DNA of 64,000 nucleotides from Actinoplanes lutulentus. GTDB taxonomy: Bacteria > Actinomycetota > Actinomycetes > Mycobacteriales > Micromonosporaceae. Below, in pieces: positions 51,468 to 60,098 of this stretch (positions within the stretch are counted from its first letter, which is position 1; each line of letters starts with the position of its first letter). The notes below the pieces were generated by a model, which saw only the letters and a list, made by a program, of their open reading frames with translations, ran no database searches and was not told the DNA's origin. The translations under genes and the position numbers were made by a program. The stretch spans positions 124,001 to 188,000 of the forward strand of contig NZ_QLMJ01000002.1 of the NCBI RefSeq assembly GCF_003259845.1. Reading direction: 5' to 3'.

Positions 51468-52655
51468 ATGAGCCCTCTAGCGGGCGTACGGGTCGTCGAC
51501 GCATCGACCCTGTTCGCCGGACCACTGGCCGCGACGATTCTCGGCGACTACGGCGCCGACGTTCTCAAGATCGAGCATCCGGCGAAGGGTGATCCGGCGC
51601 GGGGCCACGGTCCGTCGAAGGACGGGGTGCCGCTGTGGTGGACGATGCTCGGCCGCAACAAGCGCACGCTGACACTGAGTTTCAGCACGCCTAAAGGTTC
51701 AGATATCCTGAAAAATCTGGTCAAAACCGCGGACGTGCTGGTGGAGAACTTCCGCCCCGGCACCCTCGAACGCTGGGGACTCGGCCCGGAAACCCTCCAG
51801 GCCATCAACCCGAAGCTGATCATCGCCCGCGTCACGACATACGGCCAGTTCGGACCGTATTCCCACCGCCCCGGCTTCGGGACACTGGCCGAAGCCATGA
51901 GCGGCTTCGCGGCGATCACCGGCGAACCCGACGGCCCGCCGACGCTCCCGCCGTTCGGCCTCGCCGACGGCATCGCCGCGCTCACCTGCGCCCAGGCGAT
52001 CATGACAGCGTTGTACGACCGGGACGTCCACGACAAACCGGGCCAGGTCATCGACCTCGCCATCGTCGAGCCGATGCTCACCGTCCTCGGCATGCAGGCG
52101 ATGGTCTACGACCAGCTGGGCACGGTGCAACGCCGGACCGGTAACCGATCGGTCAACAATGCGCCCCGCAACACCTATCGCACCAGCGACGACCGCTGGG
52201 TCGCGGTCTCGACAAGCGCGCAGGCCATCGCCGAGCGGGTCATGCACCTGGTCGGGCGTCCCGAGCTGATCGACGAGCCGTGGTTCGCGACCGGTGTCGG
52301 CCGGGCCGCGCACGCGGACGTGCTGGACGAGGCGTTGAGCACCTGGATCGGCGAGCGCGACCTGAAGACGGTCCAGGACGCCTTCGAGCAGGCCCAGGCG
52401 GCGATCGCCCCGGTCTACGACATCGCGGACGTCTTCGCCGACCCCCAGTTCCAGGCGCGTGACTCGGTGACGACCGCGCAGGATCCCACGCTCGGGCCGG
52501 TGCGGATGCCCGGCCCGCTGTACCGCATGTCGCGCACACCCGGACAGATCCGCTGGACCGGCCGGCCGCGCGGCGCGGACACCGATGAAGTGCTCGCCGG
52601 CCTCGGCTACGACGAGGAGCAGCGGGCGGCGCTGAGGGCCGAAGGGGTCATCTGA
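51468..52655 (+). CDS. Class III (CaiB/BaiF-type) CoA-transferase, second copy
   Basis: The 395-residue protein has LAGVRVVDASTLFAGPLAATILGDYGADVLKIE, NKRTLTLSFSTPKG and ENFRPGTLERWGLG. It is clearly related to the copy at 42035 (shared ENFRPGTLERWGL and RLI/KLI-RVT-YGQ-GPYS blocks) but diverged well beyond recent duplication. It opens a plus-strand operon with the cyclase and the MmgE/PrpD protein. Confidence 0.88.
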   Translation: MSPLAGVRVVDASTLFAGPLAATILGDYGADVLKIEHPAKGDPARGHGPSKDGVPLWWTMLGRNKRTLTLSFSTPKGSDILKNLVKTADVLVENFRPGTLERWGLGPETLQAINPKLIIARVTTYGQFGPYSHRPGFGTLAEAMSGFAAITGEPDGPPTLPPFGLADGIAALTCAQAIMTALYDRDVHDKPGQVIDLAIVEPMLTVLGMQAMVYDQLGTVQRRTGNRSVNNAPRNTYRTSDDRWVAVSTSAQAIAERVMHLVGRPELIDEPWFATGVGRAAHADVLDEALSTWIGERDLKTVQDAFEQAQAAIAPVYDIADVFADPQFQARDSVTTAQDPTLGPVRMPGPLYRMSRTPGQIRWTGRPRGADTDEVLAGLGYDEEQRAALRAEGVI

Positions 52656-52656
52656 G

Positions 52657-53424
52657 ATGAAGGTGTTCGATCTCGCCCAGCCGATGCGGCGGGGCATTCC
52701 ACAGTCACCGAACCATCCGGCGTACCACCACTCGCTCGTGCGCCGGCACGGTGACATGGTCCGGGCCGGCGGTGGCTCGGCCGCCAACGACGTCCTCGTC
52801 ATGGGCACGCACGTCGGCACGCACGTCGACGCGCTCGCGCACGTCTCCCAGGACGGGCTGCTGCACGGCGGTGTCGTCGCGGCCGACGTGCAGTCCGACG
52901 CCGGATTTTCCCGGCTCGGCATCGACGAGTTCGCGCCCTATGTGGGCCGGGGCGTCTTCCTCGACGTGGCGCGTGTGCACGGCGTCGAGGTGCTGCCCGC
53001 CGGTTATGAGGTCACGGTCGCGGACCTCGAGGCCGCCTGCGGCGACCTCCCGATCCATCCCGGGGACGCGGTCTTGATCGGCACCGGCTGGTCGAGGCGC
53101 TTCAGCGAGGGTGCGTCCTTCTTGGGTACGCGTACCGGCGTGCCCGGTCCGGGAGAATCCGCCGCACGATGGCTGGTGGAGCGGGAGGTCGCCGTCACGG
53201 GGGCGGAGACGATCGCGTACGAGCACATCGCACCCGGCGCCGGGCACGCCAGCCTTCCGGTGCACCGGATCCTGCTGGTCGACGCCGGTATCAACATCGT
53301 GGAGACGATGCTGCTCAGCGAGCTCGCCGACGCCGGCGTGACCGAGTTCCAGTTCATCCTCGCGCCGCTGAAACTCGTCGGCGCCACGGGCAGCCCGGTG
53401 CGTCCCCTGGCGGTGATTCAGTGA
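52657..53424 (+). CDS. Cyclase family hydrolase (kynurenine formamidase-like)
   Basis: The 255-residue protein has the metal motif HVGTHVDALAH (HXGTHXDXXXH) near residue 53 and a later AYEHIAPGAGHASLPVHRILL. This fold includes formamidases, isatin hydrolase and other amide or lactone hydrolases. It starts one base after the CoA-transferase stop and overlaps the next gene by GTGA, so the three are coupled. Confidence 0.87.
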   Translation: MKVFDLAQPMRRGIPQSPNHPAYHHSLVRRHGDMVRAGGGSAANDVLVMGTHVGTHVDALAHVSQDGLLHGGVVAADVQSDAGFSRLGIDEFAPYVGRGVFLDVARVHGVEVLPAGYEVTVADLEAACGDLPIHPGDAVLIGTGWSRRFSEGASFLGTRTGVPGPGESAARWLVEREVAVTGAETIAYEHIAPGAGHASLPVHRILLVDAGINIVETMLLSELADAGVTEFQFILAPLKLVGATGSPVRPLAVIQ

Positions 53425-54818
53425 CGCTGGCGCATGACCTGGGTGAGTTCGCGGCGACGATCGACCCGCCGGCACGGGTACGCGACGACGTGCCGACCCG
53501 GATCCTCGACGTGCTCGGCAACGCCCTGGCGGCGTACGCGGAAGAAGGCGCGGACGCGGGACCCGCGGCAATCCGGGCGATGCGCCGCTGGGGTGGCGTC
53601 GCGGAGTCGACGGTGCTCGGTTACGGCGACCGGCTGCCGGCGCCGAACGCCGCGTTCGTGAACGGCACGCTCGCGCACTCGCTGGATTACGACGACACCC
53701 ACCTGCCGTCGGTGCTGCACCCGAGCGCCTCGGTGGTGCCGGCCGCGCTCGCCGCCGCGGAAGCGGGAGCGCCCGGTGACCTGATCGCCGCGATCGCCGC
53801 CGGCATCGAGGTGACCAACCGGCTCGGCATGGCCGGCTGCGACCCGGAGACCGGCGCGAACCTGTACTTCGAGCGCGGCCAGCACGCCACCTCGATCTGC
53901 GGCACGATCGGCGCCGCGGTGGCAGTGGCCCGGCTCTACGAACTGGACGCCGGCCGCATCGCGGACGCCGTCGGGATCGCCGTGTCGATGGGCGCCGGCG
54001 TCCTGGAGGCGAACCGCACCGGCGGCAGCGTGAAACGGACGCACTGCGGCTGGGCCGCGCACGGCGGGGTGGTGGCCGCGACCCTGGCCGCCGAAGGGCT
54101 GACCGGTCCGCCGACGGTCCTCGAAGGCCGGTTCGGGTTCTTCACGGCGCACACCGGCCGGTTCGACGCGTCCGCGGTCACCGACGGGCTCGGTGAGCGC
54201 TGGGAGCTGCTGCGGACGGTCTTCAAGCCGTACCCGTCGAATCACTTCACGCACGCCGGGATCGACGGTGCCCTGGCGCTGATCGCGGCCGGCCTGGATC
54301 CGGACGACATCGCCGAGATCGAGCTCGGGGTGGCCGAGCCGGTTCTGCGTACGATCGCCGAGCCGGCGGCCGAGAAGGCGCGACCACGCACCGGGTACCA
54401 CGCGAAGTTCTCCGGTCCGTACACGCTCGCGATCGCCCTGACCGGTGGCACCGGGCTCGGTGTCGGCCTGGACGATTTCGCCGGCCTGGACGCGCGGCGG
54501 CTCGAACTGGCCGCCAAGGTGCGTGTCGTCGCCGACCCGGCCGCGACCGCCGCCTTCCCCCGCGCCTTCGCCGGTGTGCTGCGCGTCTGCACCAAGGCCG
54601 GAGTCCTTCTCGAACACCGTGTGGACAGTTCCCGGGGCGGTCCCGGGCACCCGCTGAGCCCGGCCGAAGTGGTGTCCAAATTCACCGGCAACGCGACGCG
54701 TGCCATCTCTGTCGATGCCGCGCGTGCGCTGTCCGACGCGGTGTGGGCGCTGGGGTCGGGTGGCCCGGTTTCCGCGCTGTTTCCAACTCGGGAAACAGTG
54801 TTCCGGGATGCGAAATAG
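53421..54818 (+). CDS. MmgE/PrpD family protein
   Basis: The 465-residue protein shows the family core: NGTLAHSLDYDDTHLPSVLHPSASVVPAALAAAE, GVLEANRTGGSVKRTHCGWAAHGGV and FKPYPSNHFTHAGID. Members include 2-methylcitrate dehydratase, cis-aconitate decarboxylase and iminodisuccinate-type enzymes, all acting on tricarboxylate-like substrates. The GTG start overlaps the cyclase stop. Its last codons contain an inverted repeat, CTGTTTCC-N6-GGAAACAG (54777-54798). Confidence 0.87.
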   Translation: MTLAHDLGEFAATIDPPARVRDDVPTRILDVLGNALAAYAEEGADAGPAAIRAMRRWGGVAESTVLGYGDRLPAPNAAFVNGTLAHSLDYDDTHLPSVLHPSASVVPAALAAAEAGAPGDLIAAIAAGIEVTNRLGMAGCDPETGANLYFERGQHATSICGTIGAAVAVARLYELDAGRIADAVGIAVSMGAGVLEANRTGGSVKRTHCGWAAHGGVVAATLAAEGLTGPPTVLEGRFGFFTAHTGRFDASAVTDGLGERWELLRTVFKPYPSNHFTHAGIDGALALIAAGLDPDDIAEIELGVAEPVLRTIAEPAAEKARPRTGYHAKFSGPYTLAIALTGGTGLGVGLDDFAGLDARRLELAAKVRVVADPAATAAFPRAFAGVLRVCTKAGVLLEHRVDSSRGGPGHPLSPAEVVSKFTGNATRAISVDAARALSDAVWALGSGGPVSALFPTRETVFRDAK

Positions 54819-54832
54819 GGCTGCTCGGTGGG

Positions 54833-54903
54833 TTGACACAACTATTGCGGACCGCGTTTATTGATCCCACACAAAAGGAAAACGCCGTTTCCCAATGGGA
54901 AAC
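54833..54903 (+). promoter_or_regulatory. Promoter and overlapping palindromes upstream of the WxL operon
   Basis: TTGACA (54833-54838), a 17-base spacer and GTTTAT (54856-54861) resemble a housekeeping promoter. Just downstream GGAAAACGCCGTTTCC (54877-54892) overlaps GTTTCCC-AAT-GGGAAAC (54887-54903), so a regulator could choose between two nested palindromes. Confidence 0.55.
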
Positions 54904-54996
54904 AGCAGGGGAACCGGATGTGTACCGCGCGCAAGATCGCCAAGGCCGGCAACGGCGGAGGCGTACCCATCTGAGAGAGGGGACGCGGCACCAACC

Positions 54997-56661
54997 ATGA
55001 AACACATCGTACGAAGGGCCCTGGCTGTGGCGGCCGGAGCGGCGCTGGCTCTGACCGGCGTCGTAGCCGTCCAAACGCCGGCTGCCGCATACGGGCCTAC
55101 CGCCAACTCCCTCGGGTGCCGGATCTACTTCAGTGACGCCGGTACCGGAACCTCACCCACCACGTGGGCCGACACGTTCACGCTGACCACGAATCCGGCC
55201 TCGCCGAAGCCGGGTCAGTCCGTGACCGTGTCGTTCACCGCGGCGACAGGTTCCACCAACGGCCCGGTCGCGCTCACCGCCGGCTCGGTGCCAGTGTCCA
55301 TCTCGGTCGGCATCTCCGGTGCCCAAACTGGGACGGTCACGCTCAACCAGTCCAACTACCCGACCGGCGCCGTCGCGGCGTACACCCCGCTCGGCGGTTT
55401 CACCGCCACCGGCTCGTTCGTCGCCGGCGCGCAGGGTGCGGTCTCGCTCACCGTCAAGCAGGTCAAGTTCGCCAACACCACGGCGTCCACGTACTGCTCG
55501 GGTGAGGGCGACCGGGACCACAAGGCGGCTGCGGCCAACTCCACGATCGTGCAGAACGTCACCGTCTTCGACGGCGGCGCGACGATCACGTCGATCACCG
55601 GCCAGACCGCCGTCACTGCGGCCCGGGCCACCAACACGATCAACTTCTCGGTCACCGGGCTCGAACCCAGCGCCACCCTCACGGCGTCGCTGAAGGACAG
55701 CTCCGGTGGCGGTACCGGCGAAGGTACTGGCGCAGGCTCCACCGATGCCAACGGTGCGGGCACCGGATCGATCGTGGTGCCGGCAAGCCCCACGACCGGC
55801 ACCCGGACCGTCGCCATCTCCGACGGCACCAACACCATCCTGGTATCCATCACGATCCTCGGTACGCCGACGGTCACGATCACGCCCTCGGGCGGCGGCG
55901 CCGGTACGGCGATCTCCGTCAAGGGCACCGACTGGAACCCGGGCAGTGCGGTCATCATCGGCGGCTACCAGGCGCTCACCGGCGCCCCACCGCCGCCGGC
56001 CACCACCGACGCGACGGTCACCGCGACCGCCACGGCGACCGGTGGGATCAGCTCGTCGTTCACGGTGAACGACACCGCCACCGCGTACATCGGCGCGGTG
56101 TCCGGCCGCCTCTTCGCCCTGGCACCGTGGACGGCGTCCGCGGACGCCTGCACGGCGAAAGAGGGCAACGCGGCGACCGGCGACTGTGACCTCAAGTACG
56201 AGCTCTCCGAGACCGTCACCGGTGGGTCACTGTCGATGTCCCGGGGCACCGGCTCGAGCACGATCATCTTCACGGGTGTGACGCTCAACGGCGAGGCCCA
56301 GGTCGCGACCGGTGCGCTCCAGGCGATCAACGTGACCGACAACCGGGGCAGCACCCTCGGCTGGGAGCTCTCCGCGGAGGTCACCGATTTCACCGGTGTC
56401 CCCGGCGGCACCATCCCGGCCAGCGCGCTCACCTGGACGCCGTCGTGCACCGACCACACCGGGGCGACCAACCCCGTCGCGGCGGTCGCGGGAGCGTCCG
56501 CGGTCGCGGTGAACGAGGCGACCCTGTGCTCCGGACCGGCCAGCACGGCCGGAACGGTCACCGGCGGCTCGTTCGACGCCAAGGCCGATCTGTCCCTCAC
56601 GGTGCCGGCGATTCAGCTTGCCGGCACGTACACGGCGACGCTCACTCTGACCCTGAGCTGA
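54997..56661 (+). CDS. Secreted WxL-domain-like surface protein
   Basis: The 554-residue protein has a signal peptide (about 1-33, ending TPAAAY) and several immunoglobulin-like beta modules. The C-terminal part (about 380-554) looks like a WxL domain: VTDNRGSTLGWELSAEVTDF with the first WxL, then ALTWTPSC. WxL domains bind cell-wall peptidoglycan without a covalent anchor and are presented by DUF916 partners, and a DUF916 gene follows directly. The middle region is rich in Gly/Thr and contains a hinge of Gly repeats. The ribosome site is about 13 bases away, so the start is fairly but not fully sure. Confidence 0.72.
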   Translation: MKHIVRRALAVAAGAALALTGVVAVQTPAAAYGPTANSLGCRIYFSDAGTGTSPTTWADTFTLTTNPASPKPGQSVTVSFTAATGSTNGPVALTAGSVPVSISVGISGAQTGTVTLNQSNYPTGAVAAYTPLGGFTATGSFVAGAQGAVSLTVKQVKFANTTASTYCSGEGDRDHKAAAANSTIVQNVTVFDGGATITSITGQTAVTAARATNTINFSVTGLEPSATLTASLKDSSGGGTGEGTGAGSTDANGAGTGSIVVPASPTTGTRTVAISDGTNTILVSITILGTPTVTITPSGGGAGTAISVKGTDWNPGSAVIIGGYQALTGAPPPPATTDATVTATATATGGISSSFTVNDTATAYIGAVSGRLFALAPWTASADACTAKEGNAATGDCDLKYELSETVTGGSLSMSRGTGSSTIIFTGVTLNGEAQVATGALQAINVTDNRGSTLGWELSAEVTDFTGVPGGTIPASALTWTPSCTDHTGATNPVAAVAGASAVAVNEATLCSGPASTAGTVTGGSFDAKADLSLTVPAIQLAGTYTATLTLTLS

Positions 56662-56669
56662 CCCTTTGA

Positions 56670-56701
56670 GGGTGAGAGGCGGCCGCCACCGCCTCTCACC
56701 C
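56670..56701 (+). terminator. 13-bp hairpin between the WxL and DUF916 genes
   Basis: GGGTGAGAGGCGG (56670-56682) pairs fully with 56689-56701 around a 6-base loop. It begins 8 bases after the WxL gene stop. Because the next start is only 21 bases further, it is more likely a partial terminator or mRNA-stabilising hairpin that raises expression of the first gene over the rest. Confidence 0.65.
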
Positions 56702-56722
56702 GCCCCTCTGGAGGGAAGCACG

Positions 56723-57694
56723 ATGCGCAAGATCGCGGCCGTCCTGGTGATAGCGGTGATGGTCCTGCTCACCCCGGCACCTGCCGCAGCCACCGGCAAC
56801 GGGGAATGGGCGGTCACGCCGACCCCGGCCAAGAACCCCGGCCCCACGCCGCGGCTGTACTTCTTCCTCGACGCGGCCGCCGGCGAGCGGGTCAAGGAAT
56901 CCGTCCGGGTCACCAACCTGACCGCCAAGCCGCGGTCGTTCGTGATCTACGGCGCGGACGCGTACAACACCGCCCGCAACGGCGGATTCGCCATCCGGAC
57001 GCGCACCGACCAGCAGACGGACCTCGGCTCCTGGGTGAAATCCCAGGTCACAGCCGTCGAGGTGCCGGCGCGGACGAGTGCGGACATCCCCTTCACCATC
57101 GACGTGCCGGCCAACGCCACACCCGGTGACCACGTCGGCGGCATTGTCGCCATGGAGGCCTCGGCCAGCACCACGGCACAGGCCGACGGCGCCACCGTGA
57201 ACATCCAGCGCGCCGTCGCGGCCCGGGTCTACCTGCGGGTCGCCGGTGCGGTGGTGCCCGGTCTGGGCGTACCCGAGCTGGACATGAACGTCGGCCCGCT
57301 GCTGCTGCCCACCCTCACCGAGGGCGACCTGGAGTACACCGTCGCCAACGTCGGCAACGTGCACCTGATCCCGGCGGCCACCGTGAAGGTCACCGGCCTG
57401 TTCGGTCACCGGATCACGGTGGCCGGCTCGACGCCGGCCAGCGACATGGTCCCCGGCGCGAAGGGCACGTTCGCGATGACCGCGACCGGCATCTGGCCGC
57501 TCGACGTGGTCACCACCTCGGTGGCGGTACGCGCCGACGGCGACGTCTTCGCCCAGCGCTCGGAACGCACCCTCGTCATCTCCTGGACCGCCGTGGCCCT
57601 GCTGGCCCTGCTGATCACCGCCGTCGTGCTGCTGATCCGGCGCCGCACCCGGTCCCGGGAGCTGCGCCCGCGCGGTCTGGTGGCCGCTCGATGA
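56723..57694 (+). CDS. DUF916-type (WxL-interacting) membrane protein
   Basis: The 323-residue protein has a signal peptide (about 1-24), a DUF916-like domain (about 25-155: RLYFFLDAAAGERVKESVRVTNLTAKPRSF, then PANATPGDHVGGIVA), a second beta domain (about 160-285) and a C-terminal membrane helix with basic tail (about 293-323). In Firmicutes such proteins bind peptidoglycan and WxL proteins. GGAGGGAAG precedes the ATG. It overlaps the next gene by ATGA. Confidence 0.82.
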   Translation: MRKIAAVLVIAVMVLLTPAPAAATGNGEWAVTPTPAKNPGPTPRLYFFLDAAAGERVKESVRVTNLTAKPRSFVIYGADAYNTARNGGFAIRTRTDQQTDLGSWVKSQVTAVEVPARTSADIPFTIDVPANATPGDHVGGIVAMEASASTTAQADGATVNIQRAVAARVYLRVAGAVVPGLGVPELDMNVGPLLLPTLTEGDLEYTVANVGNVHLIPAATVKVTGLFGHRITVAGSTPASDMVPGAKGTFAMTATGIWPLDVVTTSVAVRADGDVFAQRSERTLVISWTAVALLALLITAVVLLIRRRTRSRELRPRGLVAAR

Positions 57695-58770
57695 GAAAGC
57701 TGCTCCTGGCTGCCGTGGCGCTCACTCTGGCTCTGGCGCCGGGGACCGCGGCGCGCGCCAGCGGCCTGGTCGCCACCCTGTCGGCGAACGTGGCGAAACC
57801 CGGCGAGACCGTCCGGGTCAGCGGCGAGGGCTGGACACCCGGCAAACTGCTCCAGTTCGTCACCTGCGGCGAGGGCGGCCTGACCGGTTCCGCCGCCTGC
57901 GACACCCGGTCCGGCCTGGCCACCCCGGTACGCGCCGACGGCAAGTTCGTCGTCGACCTGCAGATCGGCACCCCGCCGAAGGACTGCCCGTGCGTCGTGC
58001 ACATCGCCGAGGTCCAGGGCACCACCGACCCGGTCAACCTGCCGATCAGCATCACCGGCCTCGCCGTCGGGACGATCCCGAAAACGGCCACCGCCGTCCG
58101 TGAGCTGGCCGTGCAGGAGGTCCGCCTCACCGGCGGCACCGCGGCGGCCTGGTTCGGCGCCCGCGACCAGCTCCAGCTCACCTACACCGTGCGCAACCCG
58201 ACAGCGGTCGGCCTGAACAGCGCGACCGTCCAGGTCCGGCTCGGCGGGGGAGGCGACGACAACATCTTCCACCAGGAAGTCGTCGAGAACCTGGCGCCCG
58301 GTCAGAGCCGCACCTTCACCGTCCCCGTCGAACTTCCGCTCGCGGCCTTCGGCAAATACGTGGTCAGCGCCGATGTCAGTGGTCTCGCCCCGATTCGGGT
58401 GTCGCATAACGCGTACCCATGGGGTCTGATTTTGATCAATGCCGTTGGCATCTCCCTGATCGTCTGGGGACTTCTCCGACGGTACGGGCGGCGCCGGGCG
58501 CTGCGCGATCTGAACCCGGCCGACGCCATGCTGCCGGCCGTGGTGCGCCTCGGCAGTCTCGGCGCCTACCTGGTCTTCGACGACGCGCCCGGCTCCCGGC
58601 GGCTGCGGCGGCACGCCGGCGCGCAGCTCAGTCTCGACAACCTGCGCACCCTGATCGGTCAGGGCAACGGACCCGGCGCCGGTGACTCGGTGCTCGACCT
58701 GGACGCCCTCGGCCACGTGCTGGCCCGGCGGTACCCGCGCTCCATTTCCCTCATGGAGGAAGAAAGATGA
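57691..58770 (+). CDS. Membrane-anchored surface protein with neocarzinostatin/IPT-like domain
   Basis: The 359-residue protein has a signal peptide (about 1-24), an Ig-like module (about 27-110: SANVAKPGETVRVSGEGWTPG, with two cysteine pairs such as CPCVV), a second beta domain (about 125-235), a membrane helix (about 247-264) and a cytoplasmic tail of about 95 residues. The long inner tail is unusual for a simple surface protein and could contact the transporter encoded next. It is coupled by ATGA overlaps on both sides. Confidence 0.68.
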   Translation: MRKLLLAAVALTLALAPGTAARASGLVATLSANVAKPGETVRVSGEGWTPGKLLQFVTCGEGGLTGSAACDTRSGLATPVRADGKFVVDLQIGTPPKDCPCVVHIAEVQGTTDPVNLPISITGLAVGTIPKTATAVRELAVQEVRLTGGTAAAWFGARDQLQLTYTVRNPTAVGLNSATVQVRLGGGGDDNIFHQEVVENLAPGQSRTFTVPVELPLAAFGKYVVSADVSGLAPIRVSHNAYPWGLILINAVGISLIVWGLLRRYGRRRALRDLNPADAMLPAVVRLGSLGAYLVFDDAPGSRRLRRHAGAQLSLDNLRTLIGQGNGPGAGDSVLDLDALGHVLARRYPRSISLMEEER

Positions 58771-60098
58771 CACGCCGGAGACCTGACGGACCGCTGCTCT
58801 TCCGTCTCGGCGCGGTTCTGCTCGTGGCGATCGTGGCCTACACCGGCTGCGGTGCCCTGATGCCCGGTGGCTCGTCCCTGCAGGTCTCGGCCTCGGGAAC
58901 CGGGCCGGGCGTCACCGAGGACAGCGTCAAGGTCGTCTTCATCGGCACCGACCTCACCAAGACCGCGTCGCTCACCGGGTTCACCAACGCCGACGTCGGC
59001 AAGCCCAAGGAGCAGGTCGAGGCGCTCGCCGCCTACATCAACGCCAACGGCGGCATCGCCGGGCGCAAGCTCGACGCGGTCTACCGGGAGTACGAGGCGA
59101 GCAACGACTCGCCGGCCGCCGAGACCACGCTGTGCAGCCAGATCACCCAGGATGATCAGGCGTTCGCGGTGGTGCTGACCGGGCAGCTGCAGTCGAACGC
59201 GCGGCCGTGTTACGCGCAGCGGCAGACGCTGATGCTGGATGCGACGCTGATCGCCAACGCCAAATCGACTTTTTCTTCTTTGTCCCCTTATTTATGGACA
59301 GCAACATTCCCGGAGTATGACGCGTTTGCTTCGTCCTTCCTGGCAGTGCTCTCCCGCGAGAAGTTTTTTGAAGGGCGGGACAAGACCGGCCTTGTCGCAG
59401 CTGACACTCCGGCTAACAAATCGGTTTATGACGAGATTGTCGTTCCCTTCATGGAAGAAGCGGGCATTGAGCCCACTGTTTCCTGGATCGACACAACGTC
59501 GCTCGGCACGCTGAACTCCGGGCTCTCCCAGGCCGCGGTGAACTTCCGGGGCAAGAAGATCGACCGGGTCTTCTTCCTCGGTGGCGCCCGCATCGCGCCG
59601 TTCTTCATGACCTCGGCGGCGGCGATCAGCTACACCGCTCGCTATGGGATCTCCACCTTCGACAGCCCCGGTTTCATGGTGTCCAACCCGGGGACCATCC
59701 CGCCGGCCGCGCTCAAGGGGATGGTCGGCGTCGGTTTCGCGCCCGGGTACGACGTGCCGGACAGCGAGATGGCGTTCCCGGCGAGCGACGCCGAGAAGAA
59801 CTGCCAGAAGATCTACTCGGATGCCGGGATCACGTTCAAGGCCCGGGAGAACGCGCGGGTCGCGTTCACCTACTGCGACGCGGCGCTGATGCTGCAGGCC
59901 GGCGCGAAAGACCTCGGCGCCGATCTGAACGCGGGCGCGTGGGGCGCGGCGGCACAGAACATGACCTTCAGCACGGCGGCCGGTCTCGGTGACTTCGGAG
60001 GCGGGAACGCGGCGGGGACGGCTTACCGAGTGTTGAAATTCTCCGATTCATGCGGATGTTTCACCTATTCCGGGCCGGTGACCAGCCTTGGACAGTGA
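58767..60098 (+). CDS. Branched-chain amino acid-type ABC substrate-binding protein
   Basis: The 443-residue protein has an N-terminal membrane segment with Cys28 in a weak lipobox (AYTGC) and a Peripla_BP_6 fold, starting VKVVFIGTDLTKTASLTGFTNADVGKPKEQVEALAAYINANGGIAGRK. Its frame includes a patch (about 59261-59480) with AT-rich codons and one TTA Leu codon at 59292. A substrate such as a branched-chain amino acid, amide or peptide-like molecule is likely but not defined. It overlaps its upstream neighbour by ATGA and livF by 11 bases. Confidence 0.83.
   Translation: MTRRRPDGPLLFRLGAVLLVAIVAYTGCGALMPGGSSLQVSASGTGPGVTEDSVKVVFIGTDLTKTASLTGFTNADVGKPKEQVEALAAYINANGGIAGRKLDAVYREYEASNDSPAAETTLCSQITQDDQAFAVVLTGQLQSNARPCYAQRQTLMLDATLIANAKSTFSSLSPYLWTATFPEYDAFASSFLAVLSREKFFEGRDKTGLVAADTPANKSVYDEIVVPFMEEAGIEPTVSWIDTTSLGTLNSGLSQAAVNFRGKKIDRVFFLGGARIAPFFMTSAAAISYTARYGISTFDSPGFMVSNPGTIPPAALKGMVGVGFAPGYDVPDSEMAFPASDAEKNCQKIYSDAGITFKARENARVAFTYCDAALMLQAGAKDLGADLNAGAWGAAAQNMTFSTAAGLGDFGGGNAAGTAYRVLKFSDSCGCFTYSGPVTSLGQ

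Noticed and set aside
54777..54798. Inverted repeat at the end of the MmgE/PrpD gene as a terminator
   Set aside because: It lies before the stop codon and has no T run; an operator or chance pairing is as likely, so it is only mentioned with the gene.
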